DNA of 64,000 nucleotides from Streptomyces sp. DG1A-41 (GCF_037055355.1 NZ_CP146350.1:6223001-6287000), one strand, 5' to 3'. Shown: positions 34,824 through 43,713, counted from the stretch's first letter. Notes: a model not told the origin generated them from the letters alone. A program made the numbers and translations.

Positions 34824-37177
34824 CGGAGACGGAGACGCGACCCGGCACTCTCAACCTGACGCCCTCTCCCCGGATCTTGGAGATGATCGCGGAGGTCGAC
34901 CTCCAACTTCACCAGTGCCTATGCGAGTTGATCGACAACTGTCTCGACGAGCTCGTCGAGGCCACCCGTGTCGATGAAACGCTGGAACCTCGAATAGACG
35001 TCACTCTGCCCACGGCGGGCAAGGTGAACCGGGGTGCCAAGGTCGTAGTGAGCGACAACGGCCGGGGGATGTCTCCGGCGGAATTACGGTACGCCCTGAG
35101 CGCCGGCACGTCGGGTAAGCAACGGTTCGGCAGCCTCGGCCTGTTCGGCATGGGCTTCAACATCGCCACGGCCCGCCTTGGCACGGTAACGGAGGTCCGT
35201 TCGGGACGGCGTGGCGACGACCACTGGATCACCGCCACCATCGATCTTAGGGAGATGCAGCGACGGTCGTCGTATGAGGTGCCCCTTCGTTACGAGCGGA
35301 AGGATCCCGATGAGCACGGCACTCTAGTCTCGGTGACGAACCTCCGCGACGACGTAGTCGTCAAGTTGAAGTCGGCGAGTTCGATCCGGGAGGTCAGCAG
35401 GAACCTAGGGAGGATCTACACGTACATGCTGCGTGATCCCGACGGCCCTCATTCGGGCGCGCAGTTGATGGGCGGGTTGAACCAGCGCCTGTACGTCAAC
35501 TCTCGTCAGGTGCCCCCCCTCGTGCCGTGTATCTGGGACCCGACCCGGTCGGTCATGTACAAGGCTGCGGAGGCGCCTGCCGCGAAACAAATCCACGTGC
35601 CACTCACCAACGCCTTCGCCTGTATGAACTGTGGGCGCTGGTACACCTCAAGGTACGACCGGTGCGTTGATTGTGAGAGCACTGAAATCCAGGAGCGAGA
35701 GCGCCGGATCGTGGGCTGGCTGGGCGTGCAGAGGTTCGCTGATAAGTCTGACTTCGGTCTGACGTTTCTCCGGAGCGGGCGCGCGATTACGACAAGGGAC
35801 AGGTCTCTGTTCGACTGGGAGGGGCCAGACGGAGACATTGAGCTGGAGTATCCGATCGAACTCGGTATGGGCCGAATCGTCGGTGAGATCCATCTCGACC
35901 ACGCGCCGGTCAACGTCCGCAAGACCAATTTCGACACCTCGTCGCCGGAGTGGCGATACATGGTCGAGAAGGTTCGAGGCGACCTGCCCTTGCGTCCACA
36001 GCTGGCCAAGCGCCTGTTCAATCGCGAGAACGACTCTCCGATGAGTCGGTTCTTCAACGCCTTCCGGGAGAACAAACCGGGTCTCCGGTACCTCATGCCG
36101 GGCAACGGCAGTACCGCCATCCATAATGAGGCGAAGAGGTGGGCGCAGAAGTTCCGCAGCGGGGATCCGGAGTATCAGACCGACGATAAATGGTACGAGG
36201 CTGCGGCCGACCATGATCGGGTCAAGAATGGGCCACCGCCGGAGCCTGCACCGCCGTCCGACGAGGATGACTGGCTCACCGGGGAAGGGCTTGGACATCT
36301 GGGGACGGGGGCGGCCGACGGCCACTCATCGTCTCAAGATCAGAAGCAGCCGGAGCCAGCCGCAGAGACACGGCCGGAGACCGAGGACCAGCGCTTCGCG
36401 AGGTACAGGGAGCACGCAACGCTGCTTCCCGACACTGACCGCGAAGTTCGCCTTGGTACCGCTCAGGCGGTCTTTCGCGTCTACGTCACCTCCGGAGTCG
36501 AACTGCTCAAGGACGGCCACCGGCAGCCGGCCGTGGTTCGGATCGTAGCTGGCGAGGTAGAGATCTACGTGGACTCCGATACCACGCTGATCGCGCGGTA
36601 CGGGTGGTCCCCATTGAACGTCGCGCTCGTCTGCGCGGCACCGCAGTTGAAGAGCGTGTACTCCGTATCGGGCTCCATTGACGGATTGGTGACCTCGATC
36701 CTCGAGCAGTTCCCGGACCGGCGGGTGGACTCCAGCGCGGTGCGTAGTCGCGCGGAGATGCTGCTGGAGGGCTTGCGAGATCGGCTCGCCGATCTCACCT
36801 CGAAGGACGCGGCCACGTTCTGGTCCGCCCTATCCGGTCAGTCGAAGCGGGCCGCCGAGTCGTACGCCATCGCGGTGGCACCGGATGTCGATTGGAAGGC
36901 AGCGGTGGAAAACGGAGAGTTCGCGCGCTACCTGGGAGTCGAGGGCGTCCTCGACCTCGTTACGAGCGGTCCCGAACTGGTGCTGGACGGCGGGTTGTTC
37001 CGCACCACTTACGCTGCGCTCGGCGAGGAGACGCAGGCGGACCAAGTGGCTCGTGTTAGCGCCTTCCTCACCGACCTTAAGCGGATGGTGATGGGCCCAC
37101 CCCTGCAGAACACCTTGGAACTGTCCCGCCTGCTCCTTACTGCGGACCTACTGGACGCGGAGATCGTCCAGGCATGA
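34820..37177 (+). CDS. MORC/MutL-like GHKL ATPase of a restriction-modification system
   Basis: 785 aa. GHKL ATPase domain at 1-190: N box ELIDNCLDE (36-44), G1 DNGRGM (79-84), G2 GLFGMGF (107-113). An S5-like transducer domain follows, with a four-Cys zinc site at about 268-285 (CMNCGRWY...CVDC) and a VNVRKTNFD motif. The rest (about 450-785) is acidic, then alpha-helical without known motifs. Prokaryotic MORC proteins of this type are encoded with a methyltransferase, a nuclease-helicase and Vsr, exactly the order here, and are thought to act as DNA-clamping or looping ATPases during restriction. Start and stop overlap both neighbours by 4 nt. Confidence 0.82.
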   Translation: MTETETRPGTLNLTPSPRILEMIAEVDLQLHQCLCELIDNCLDELVEATRVDETLEPRIDVTLPTAGKVNRGAKVVVSDNGRGMSPAELRYALSAGTSGKQRFGSLGLFGMGFNIATARLGTVTEVRSGRRGDDHWITATIDLREMQRRSSYEVPLRYERKDPDEHGTLVSVTNLRDDVVVKLKSASSIREVSRNLGRIYTYMLRDPDGPHSGAQLMGGLNQRLYVNSRQVPPLVPCIWDPTRSVMYKAAEAPAAKQIHVPLTNAFACMNCGRWYTSRYDRCVDCESTEIQERERRIVGWLGVQRFADKSDFGLTFLRSGRAITTRDRSLFDWEGPDGDIELEYPIELGMGRIVGEIHLDHAPVNVRKTNFDTSSPEWRYMVEKVRGDLPLRPQLAKRLFNRENDSPMSRFFNAFRENKPGLRYLMPGNGSTAIHNEAKRWAQKFRSGDPEYQTDDKWYEAAADHDRVKNGPPPEPAPPSDEDDWLTGEGLGHLGTGAADGHSSSQDQKQPEPAAETRPETEDQRFARYREHATLLPDTDREVRLGTAQAVFRVYVTSGVELLKDGHRQPAVVRIVAGEVEIYVDSDTTLIARYGWSPLNVALVCAAPQLKSVYSVSGSIDGLVTSILEQFPDRRVDSSAVRSRAEMLLEGLRDRLADLTSKDAATFWSALSGQSKRAAESYAIAVAPDVDWKAAVENGEFARYLGVEGVLDLVTSGPELVLDGGLFRTTYAALGEETQADQVARVSAFLTDLKRMVMGPPLQNTLELSRLLLTADLLDAEIVQA

Positions 37178-38826
37178 ACAGATCATTCCTAGAGTCGGCC
37201 TTCCTTGTTGAGGAAGGCCCGAAGGGCTTCACGCGCCAGCTGGAGCGGTTGCTCGGCCTGATCTCGTTCACGGATGTGGTCAACATCGATGGTCCCGGGG
37301 ATAAAGGTGCTGACCTCCTTGGCCGACTCAACGGTGAGGATTGGATCTTCCAGTCGAAGTGGAAGAAGTCGGGCAATGTGGATCGCGATGCCGTGGACGA
37401 AACCCACGCGGCGATGCGGCACTATGCGATCCACCGAGCGGTAGTGGTCACCAATCAACTGTTCACCCAGAAAGCCAAGGAGCGAGCGGACGCGCTGAGG
37501 GACGTTGGAGTCAACGTGACCCTTTGGGACGGCCGGCGGTTGGCGACGATCTACGATCGCGCTCCGGAGCGAGTCACGCCGTTCGACCTCCACCCCTATC
37601 AGGACCGTGCCGTAGAAGCGGCCTGGGCCGCCCTAGAGGACGCCGGTGAGGCGCTTATCTACCTCGCTACGGGCCTCGGCAAGACGGTCGTCGCTGGCAG
37701 GTTGCTGCGACGATTCCTTCTCGCCAATCCGGGAGCCAAGGTGCTGGTCACCGCGCACATGATCGACCTTGTGGAGCAACTCGAACGGGCGATGTGGCGG
37801 GACGTTCCCAAGGACGTACCGACCCGTCTGCTGCACGGCGATTCGAAACCCGATTCCCTGCCAGGCGTCACCTTCGGCGTATCGAACACAGCACGTGACT
37901 ACATCCAATCGGGCTACGCCCCCGAGCTGGTGATCGTGGACGAGGCGCACCACGTGGGGGAGACCGGGAACTACGCCACAATGATGGGTCTGCTACCCAA
38001 GGCCAAACGGATGGGTGTGACGGCCACGCCCTGGCGAGGCGACCGGTACGACATTGAGCGGACCTTCGGCGAACCAGTTGAGCGGGTGTCCATCTCGGAG
38101 GGCATGAGACTGGGCTACCTCGCGGACGTGAAGTACCGCGTGTTCGCCGACAACATTGACTGGGACTTCGTCCGCCATGCTTCCGAGCACGGCTACTCCA
38201 TCAAGGACCTGAACAAGCGCCTCTTCATCCCCGAGCGGGACGAGTCTGTTCGGGGACACCTCGAGAAGGTCTGGGACCAGACCACGAACCCGCGGGCCAT
38301 CGTCTTCTGCCAGACGATCGAGCACGCCGAGCGGATGCGCGACCTGCTCGGCCGACGGCCTGGCTGGGAGCGGGCCGAGACGCTGCATGCCAGGCTGAAG
38401 ACACGGGAGCGACGGGCACGATTGCTCAACTTTCGTACAGGAGAAGTGCCCATTCTCGTCGCCGTAGACATCCTCAATGAGGGCGTCGACGTGCCCGACG
38501 TCAACATTCTCTGCTTCGCCCGGGTGACCCACAGCCGACGTATCTTCGTGCAGCAGCTTGGCCGCGGACTCCGTCTTCGCAAGGGAAAGACTCACGTGGA
38601 GGTACTGGACTTCGTCAGCGACATCCGCCGGTTGGCCGAGGTATACGACATGCGAGAACAGGTGTCCGAGGGCGAGATCGAGCAGGTATCAGTCGGACGG
38701 AACCAGTTCGAGTTCGAGGACCTGAGGGTGAAGGGACTTCTGGACCAATGGATGGCCGACGTGGGTGACCTCGGGGGAGCCGACGACAGCGTCCGTTTGG
38801 AGTTCCCGCCCGTCGAGGGGGGCTGA
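37174..38826 (+). CDS. Mrr-like nuclease fused to SF2 DEAH helicase
   Basis: 550 aa. N-terminal restriction-endonuclease fold (about 1-130) with GDKGADLLG (Asp47) and WIFQSKWKK (Gln60, Lys62), the D-QxK core of Mrr-type nucleases. Helicase: ATGLGKT Walker A at 165-171, DEAH at 256-259, motif III VTATPWRG, motif IV IVFCQT, motif V VDILNEGVDVPDV and motif VI QQLGRGLRLRKGK. This is the likely restriction subunit that translocates on and cuts unmodified DNA, partnered with the MORC ATPase and the methyltransferase. Confidence 0.87.
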   Translation: MNRSFLESAFLVEEGPKGFTRQLERLLGLISFTDVVNIDGPGDKGADLLGRLNGEDWIFQSKWKKSGNVDRDAVDETHAAMRHYAIHRAVVVTNQLFTQKAKERADALRDVGVNVTLWDGRRLATIYDRAPERVTPFDLHPYQDRAVEAAWAALEDAGEALIYLATGLGKTVVAGRLLRRFLLANPGAKVLVTAHMIDLVEQLERAMWRDVPKDVPTRLLHGDSKPDSLPGVTFGVSNTARDYIQSGYAPELVIVDEAHHVGETGNYATMMGLLPKAKRMGVTATPWRGDRYDIERTFGEPVERVSISEGMRLGYLADVKYRVFADNIDWDFVRHASEHGYSIKDLNKRLFIPERDESVRGHLEKVWDQTTNPRAIVFCQTIEHAERMRDLLGRRPGWERAETLHARLKTRERRARLLNFRTGEVPILVAVDILNEGVDVPDVNILCFARVTHSRRIFVQQLGRGLRLRKGKTHVEVLDFVSDIRRLAEVYDMREQVSEGEIEQVSVGRNQFEFEDLRVKGLLDQWMADVGDLGGADDSVRLEFPPVEGG

Positions 38827-39446
38827 TGGCGACCCTTCCGGAACCGATCCGCTTGGAGATCTTCGCGGAGCTAACCCGCCATTTCGACGCCATGCGATGG
38901 GAGGAGGTCTCTTCGCCTGCAGCGACTGAAATGTACGACCGGTTCGTCAAGGACCCCAAGATCGGCGGGCGACTCGCTAGGTTCATGCCTACGGAGAAGA
39001 TTCGCCCGTGGATCAAGGACGGACCGGCGAAGCAGTACCGTCGGGCACTCGAAGGTGTCGGGCCGATGGCTCAGATGACGACACGCGAGTACCCCGGTCC
39101 GCAGTCGGTCGTTCGGCTCGCCATGGGCTCGGGATGGACCCTTCGCGCGCAGACACTGGACGTGAAACCGATGCGTTGCCTCGCCGATGGACCCCATAGT
39201 GAGTCGGCCTTCATCACATGGGGCCCAATGAGCGGCCTACAGGGCATGGTCTGGCACGCCTGCCTACGCCGGGCGGAGTCCGAGTCGCAATTGATCACTA
39301 TCGCCGTCACCAAGCCCAACACCGCACCGCTGCCCGACGATGATTGGCACCTCGCGCTCTCGCTAGCCACCGTATTGAGAGCTCGATGCGAGCAGGTCAC
39401 CTACAGGGTCTCTCGGAAGGCGACCGCCGACTTACGGACCGTCTGA
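38826..39446 (+). CDS. Unknown 206-aa protein of the MORC restriction operon
   Basis: Not recognised. Soluble, no Cys cluster or membrane segment. N-terminal helix-rich part ends in KIRPWIKDGPAKQYRRAL; the middle has a beta-like MTTREYPGPQSVVRLAMGSG segment, then SAFITWGPMSGLQGMVWHAC. Start overlaps the helicase stop by 1 nt (TGATG), so it is translationally coupled and probably a subunit or specificity factor of the same system. Its 3' end overlaps the convergent vsr gene by 50 nt. Confidence 0.7.
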   Translation: MATLPEPIRLEIFAELTRHFDAMRWEEVSSPAATEMYDRFVKDPKIGGRLARFMPTEKIRPWIKDGPAKQYRRALEGVGPMAQMTTREYPGPQSVVRLAMGSGWTLRAQTLDVKPMRCLADGPHSESAFITWGPMSGLQGMVWHACLRRAESESQLITIAVTKPNTAPLPDDDWHLALSLATVLRARCEQVTYRVSRKATADLRTV

Positions 39447-39846
39447 TCACTTCGTCCTCGATCTTGTGGGCTACCTCGACCGGGTCAGCGTGCTCCCAAA
39501 AACGAAGAACGGTCCATCCCGCCGACGTGAACGCCCTGGTGGAGTCCTGATCACGGCGTTGATTCTCAGCGACCTTGGCCGCCCAAAATTCCCTCCGATC
39601 CCCCTTGGCTGGCCGAAAGTGCTCCGGACAGCCATGCCAGAAGCACCCGTCGATCAGGACAGCAACTCGCTGCTTTGTGAAGGCAATGTCGACCGTCCGC
39701 TTCAATGTGGGCACGGGCTTGAAGTTCACCCGGTACCGAAGACCGCGCCGATGCAACTCCCGGCGCACTTTTATCTCGGGTGCGGTGTCGCGCCCTCGGA
39801 TTCGGGACATACGGGCACTGACGACCGGGTCGACACTCGCAGACAT
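39397..39846 (-). CDS. vsr: Very short patch repair (Vsr)-type endonuclease
   Basis: 149 aa. Conserved Vsr/PD-(D/E)xK-fold signatures: MSRIRGRDTAPEIKVRRELH, FKPVPTLKRTVDIAFTKQRV with the catalytic Asp, and VLIDGCFWHGCPEH with the zinc-binding Cys/His. A VLRFWEHAD segment near the end is also typical. Start ATG follows GGAGGGG. Classical Vsr nicks T:G mismatches left by deamination of 5-methylcytosine, so it matches the cytosine-5 methyltransferase of this locus; in MORC systems it may instead be a restriction nuclease. Confidence 0.92.
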   Translation of the reverse strand: MSASVDPVVSARMSRIRGRDTAPEIKVRRELHRRGLRYRVNFKPVPTLKRTVDIAFTKQRVAVLIDGCFWHGCPEHFRPAKGDRREFWAAKVAENQRRDQDSTRAFTSAGWTVLRFWEHADPVEVAHKIEDEVIRRSVSRRSPSERPCR

Positions 39847-40005
39847 CAGACCCCTCCACCCAAACTCTTAGACTCCAGCGGCGACCTCGACAGTCCACAC
39901 GTCCGTCAAGAGGCCGGCCGACGAAGTCCCAACCGGCCGAGTTGCCATCTCGTGTAACCGAAACGTGTGATCTTGTACGCTCAGTTCACCAGCATCGACA
40001 TCTTA

Positions 40006-40905
40006 GGGGTCCTTGCAGAAAGATCTACTTGTGGCACGGTGGAGGTGGACGTGATCCCGTGCTTTGTGGGGGTGACCATGACACGGCGGAAGCCGTGGGA
40101 GGTCAGCGACGAGTTGTGGGCGGTGATCGAGCCGCTGCTGCCGAAGCATGAGCGGCGGTTCCGGTATCCGGGGCGCAAGCGGATCGATGACCGCAAGACG
40201 CTCCAGGGCGTGCTGTTCGTCCTCTACACCGGGATCCAGTGGGAGTACCTGCCGCAGGAGTTGGGGTTCGGTTCCGGTCCTACCTGTTGGCGGCGGCTGG
40301 CCGAATGGCAGCAGGCCGGGGTGTGGGAGGAACTCCAGCGGGTGCTGCTGGACCGGTTGCGGGCGGCGGACCGCCTGGACTTCTCCCGCGTCACCGTTGA
40401 CGCCTCGCACGTGCAGGCCAAGCGGGGGCGAAGCAGCCCAAAAGTCGGTCCGAGTCCGGTTGACCGTGCGCGGCCGGGCTCGAAGCATCACGTGCTGACC
40501 GAGGCGCACGGTATCCCTCTGCGGGTGTCGTTGACGGGTGGGCACCGCAACGACGTCACGCAGCTCCTGCCGCTGGTCGACGGCGTGCCGCCGGTGCGGG
40601 GCAAGCGGGGCAGGCCTAGGCGCAAGCCCCGGGCGTTGTATGCCGACCGCGGGTACGACCACGACAGTTACCGCCGCCGACTGCGCGAGCGCGGCATCGT
40701 CCCGAAGATCGCCCGGCGCGGACAGCCCCATGGCTCGGGCCTGGGCCGGGTGCGATGGGTCGCTGAGTCCGCCATCGCCTGGCTCCACGGCCCACGCCGC
40801 TTACGGACCCGCTGGGAAACCCGAGACGACATGCACGACGCCTTCCTCCAGCTCGCTCACTGCATGACCCTCGCCCGCAAGAACCCAGCATTCTGAAAGG
40901 ACCCC
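40006..40905 (+). mobile_element. IS5-family insertion sequence, apparently complete
   Basis: 900 bp with terminal inverted repeats GGGGTCCTTGCAGAA (left) and GGGGTCCTTTCAGAA (right, reverse complement). A 3-bp target duplication TTA lies on both sides (40003-40005 and 40906-40908). Contains one intact transposase gene. It lies 160 bp upstream of the vsr start and so at the right edge of the defence island. Confidence 0.87.
40078..40896 (+). CDS. IS5-family DDE transposase
   Basis: 272 aa. N-terminal DUF4096-type domain: WEVSDELWAVIEPLLPKHER, GVLFVLYTGIQWEYLPQELG and FGSGPTCWRRLAEWQQAGVW. Catalytic region: SRVTVDASHVQAKRG (first Asp), ALYADRGYDHDSYRRRL (second Asp), WVAESAIAWLHGPRRLR (Glu). 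One continuous frame, so no frameshift is needed. Start ATG 40078 chosen at the family consensus; an upstream GTG in frame is possible. Confidence 0.92.
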   Translation: MTRRKPWEVSDELWAVIEPLLPKHERRFRYPGRKRIDDRKTLQGVLFVLYTGIQWEYLPQELGFGSGPTCWRRLAEWQQAGVWEELQRVLLDRLRAADRLDFSRVTVDASHVQAKRGRSSPKVGPSPVDRARPGSKHHVLTEAHGIPLRVSLTGGHRNDVTQLLPLVDGVPPVRGKRGRPRRKPRALYADRGYDHDSYRRRLRERGIVPKIARRGQPHGSGLGRVRWVAESAIAWLHGPRRLRTRWETRDDMHDAFLQLAHCMTLARKNPAF

Positions 40906-40908
40906 TTA

Positions 40909-41401
40909 GTGGCAGCGGCGCGGGGAGAAGGATCCCTCGCAGATAACTCGGAGACCGCGCTGCTGATGTTGCAGGGCTGTGCCGCATCCTTGGCCAAGCA
41001 AGAGTTGAACTGCGTCGCGGGGAGCGCGACCGCCGAATGATCACACAGGCATCGAACGCGGTGATTAGGCCTCGCCCGAGCAGTACCCGGCCATCCGTTG
41101 CCGGCGGCGTCCTGGCGGCCGCAGTCTTTGCCTGCGCCCATCCCGCCCGGCGGGGCTGCTGGTGCCCCACTGGTGCCCTGTCCGCCCGCCACCGCAGTTC
41201 CCCGCAGTCCCCGCACGCCCGATCACATTGGGGCACGGACCTCTTTGTCCCGAAGCAACTTGAGTGGTCTACTGACCTTGTGCCACTGCTCATCTGACCT
41301 GTTGAGATGGTCCGTAGGCGTCCGCGCGTGTCCGCCGCTGTCTGTCCGCGTTGTCACGCACTTAGACACTCAATGCTGCGGCTCAATTCGAGTGTCAGGG
41401 C
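40909..41401. other. 493 bp without a recognisable gene
   Basis: Sequence between the IS5 copy and the SCO4402-like gene. No frame shows a family motif, and no tRNA or strong hairpin is visible. Possibly decayed DNA displaced when the IS and cargo arrived. Confidence 0.4.
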
Positions 41402-41776
41402 TTAGGTGGACTCGTGCAGCCCAGCAAGGTCTTTCAAGTCGTTATCGACCATGACTTGAGCGAGACGCCCGGCGGCGGCAACGACGTCAGGCCAACAGGG
41501 CGACTGTAGATACTCCTCGTCCGTGTCGTTGGGTGCCTGGGCCGCCGCAGCGTTGAGCGTGACACCAAACTGGCGCATGAGACTGATGCCGAGGAATCGC
41601 TCGGGCTCGTCTGCGTCGCAGGAGTCATCGAAGAGCGTATGAAAGACGTGGTCCACGTTCTCGAACACCGAAGGGTCGAGCCACACGTCCCGCTGCGACG
41701 GTGGATTGGCCAGAGCCAAGACCGCTGGTACGACGTGGACTCGATGGTTCGCTATGAGACGGGCGTCTTTGCTCAC
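41402..41776 (-). CDS. SCO4402-like small protein
   Basis: 124 aa from GTG 41776. Reads VWLDPSVFENVDHVFHTLFD followed by DSCDADEPERFLG, and later DEEYLQSPCWPDVVAAA. This pattern (FDD-x-C-x-AD-P near the centre, LxSPxWP near the end) matches SCO4402-type proteins, small acidic proteins of unknown function often next to toxin-like or polymorphic genes. No partner gene is identifiable next to it. Shine-Dalgarno site weak. Confidence 0.6.
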   Translation of the reverse strand: MSKDARLIANHRVHVVPAVLALANPPSQRDVWLDPSVFENVDHVFHTLFDDSCDADEPERFLGISLMRQFGVTLNAAAAQAPNDTDEEYLQSPCWPDVVAAAGRLAQVMVDNDLKDLAGLHEST

Positions 41777-42105
41777 GGAGCCGAGCCTAGCGATCGGACC
41801 CCGAGGAGGCGTCAGCGTTGTCTGGACTCCGGCGCTTAGAAGATGCGGGCACGGCGTGGAGGGCTGGTCAGATCGTCTCGTCCCGCCACCGTTCCGAGCC
41901 GCTGAGTGCCGCTGTCGTCTGCCGTCGTTGCCGCCAGCGCTGCCGTCAACGAGCCTGGCATGTCGGTGTACTAATCGGTACTGCTGCTGACCAGCGGCAC
42001 TGGAGAAGCCCATGGCTCTGCCAGTTCGGATGCCGTGGGCTTCGGTCGTTGCCAGTCGGCGTCGGCCAACCCCGTTACGGCCCGGAGTTCGCTTGGGGGA
42101 TGCTG

Positions 42106-42297
42106 CTACCTGTCTCCCCAAAGGCGACCTTGCTGCTCGCGCTGTGCTTGCTCGTTGGCGCGCTGGCGAGCCGCTTCCCTCTCTTCCTGAGCGATCCGCT
42201 CACGCTCAGCCTGCCGCTCTGCTTCTTCCTGCGCTTGGCGTGCAGCCTCTTCCTGAGCATGCTTCTGTGCATTGAATATCTCTATAGGATCTGACAT
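42106..42297 (-). CDS. Small charged coiled-coil protein
   Basis: 63 aa, mostly Glu, Gln, Arg and Ala in one long amphipathic helix from about residue 8 to 58 (HAQEEAARQAQEEAERQAER). ATG is preceded by AAAGGAG at ideal spacing, which supports real expression despite the low-complexity sequence. No homologue recognised. It lies between the SCO4402-like and HNH genes on the same strand, suggesting a three-gene cargo group. Confidence 0.6.
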   Translation of the reverse strand: MSDPIEIFNAQKHAQEEAARQAQEEAERQAERERIAQEEREAARQRANEQAQREQQGRLWGDR

Positions 42298-42426
42298 GGC
42301 AGACTCCTTTGCTCTCCTTTATTGTCTGCCCTTCTGTCGCGGCTGTCTAATTGAGACAGCCGGTTGATCCGTCAATATGTAGCCATCCTAACGGTCCCGT
42401 CTCCCTTGACGTTCTGGCATGACATA

Positions 42427-43311
42427 TCAGTACCAGCGACGATAACGGTTGCTTGGAATGGTAATTCGGTCAGCTTTCCTGTTGTTGCATCTCTCGCAGA
42501 GCAGCTGCAAGTTTGTTACGTCGTTTAGTCCGCCACGCGACAGCGGCATCATGTGGTCATAATTGGCGACATCGAAAGTATCTATCAGGCCAGAGAGATT
42601 CACGCCGCAACTTGTGCATCGTCCACGATCGCGATAGAAAACGGCCTTCCGTGCCCAACCTGGAGGGCGAACTCGCTTGAGCTCTCCGTCACGCTCGAGT
42701 AGTCGACCTAGCTCATTTTCATCCTCACCGATGTACTGCGGGTCGACTTCGCGGACGTATACGGCCAGAAATTTATGCAAATTAGCCAAGGCTCGCCGAT
42801 TCGAGAACATGACGAAAAACACTTCATCGGCGATGCGGGACATGAGGTCCTCATAGGCCTGGGTCCCTTGCAGATCTACAAGGTAGTCGTAGCAAGCGTT
42901 GGCGACGTGGTGGGGATCGTCCAACTCCGACGGGTCGTCAACGTTTCCCGGCGCGGGTGCTGGGGTGTCCGGGATGAAGAAAAGAGGCTCGCGGATGATC
43001 CCATAGTTCATCATCGCGGCGTCTGCAGGGAGGATCCACTGGGGATTGAGCGGGTCGGTTCCGAAGGGAACCCGCGTGGGGCCGTCGGTATCACCCATGA
43101 GAATGTCATCGGCGATAAAACGGATGAACTTATGAAGGGCGGAATCCTTTTGCCAGTTCGGGAGGAACTCGTAGATTCCGTTATCAACGGTCAATGCTTC
43201 CAATTCGCGTAAGTAGGCGAATGGGTCGCGGGTGATGATGTCGACAGCGTTGGCTATCCGGTAGGTGCGGAAGTACTCATGTGTCAGCCACTCGCTCTTC
43301 TTTCCTCTCAC
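42427..43311 (-). CDS. HNH endonuclease family protein
   Basis: 294 aa. N-terminal 215 residues have no clear family (YRIANAVDIITRDPFAYLRE, a DSALHKFIRFIADDI segment). The C-terminal HNH domain (about 215-290) reads FYRDRGRCTSCGVNLSG, ANYDHMMPLSRGGLNDVTNL and LLCERCNNRKAD, with the catalytic His and two CxxC zinc pairs. Start GTG 43311 has AAAGGAGGA upstream. Base composition is lower in GC than the AICE backbone, fitting late acquisition. A defence or toxin nuclease is likely. Confidence 0.78.
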   Translation of the reverse strand: MRGKKSEWLTHEYFRTYRIANAVDIITRDPFAYLRELEALTVDNGIYEFLPNWQKDSALHKFIRFIADDILMGDTDGPTRVPFGTDPLNPQWILPADAAMMNYGIIREPLFFIPDTPAPAPGNVDDPSELDDPHHVANACYDYLVDLQGTQAYEDLMSRIADEVFFVMFSNRRALANLHKFLAVYVREVDPQYIGEDENELGRLLERDGELKRVRPPGWARKAVFYRDRGRCTSCGVNLSGLIDTFDVANYDHMMPLSRGGLNDVTNLQLLCERCNNRKADRITIPSNRYRRWY

Positions 43312-43390
43312 TCATTCCTCCTTTGGTAGGCCATTGCTGTCGGCTCCCATCGTGCCCTGTGTGGAGGGCGTCCCGCTCGTTGATGCTTTA

Positions 43391-43558
43391 GGTCGGCGGA
43401 ACGGCTTTGGGCTGGAGCTGCTTTGGGGCGAGTGATCATGGCCCCGTAAGCTTCCGGCGAGTCGGGCAGTCTGTGGACCTGCCCGCTAAAGCACGACGTT
43501 GGGGCCATGATCTTAGAGGCTCGCCCCAAAGTGGCTGCCTAAAGCCGTGGAGCCGACC
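43391..43558. repeat. 168-bp nested inverted repeat
   Basis: Arms of 55-58 bp. Left 43391-43445 and right 43501-43558 pair in blocks: GGTCGGC, ACGGCTTT, CTTTGGGGCGAG and GATCATGGCCCC, with small bulges between them. The 55-nt centre contains its own hairpin GGGCAG / CTGCCC. It lies in the 400-bp non-coding gap between the HNH gene and the DUF1152 gene. Could be a MITE-like element, a cis-acting transfer locus or origin, or a strong bidirectional terminator. Nothing in it codes. Confidence 0.8.
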
Positions 43559-43713
43559 GCCCCAGCCACAGAGGGTGTCTCCCACCTCATGCCCGCAGCT
43601 CGCCAGCGCGCCGCCGGGCGCGGCCAGCCGGGGCGCAGACAGGAGGCAGGCCGCGCCGCAGAGGCGGCGCGCGCCCGCGCCGTGCGCGGGCCTTGAACCC
43701 GTGAAGAAGGTTG

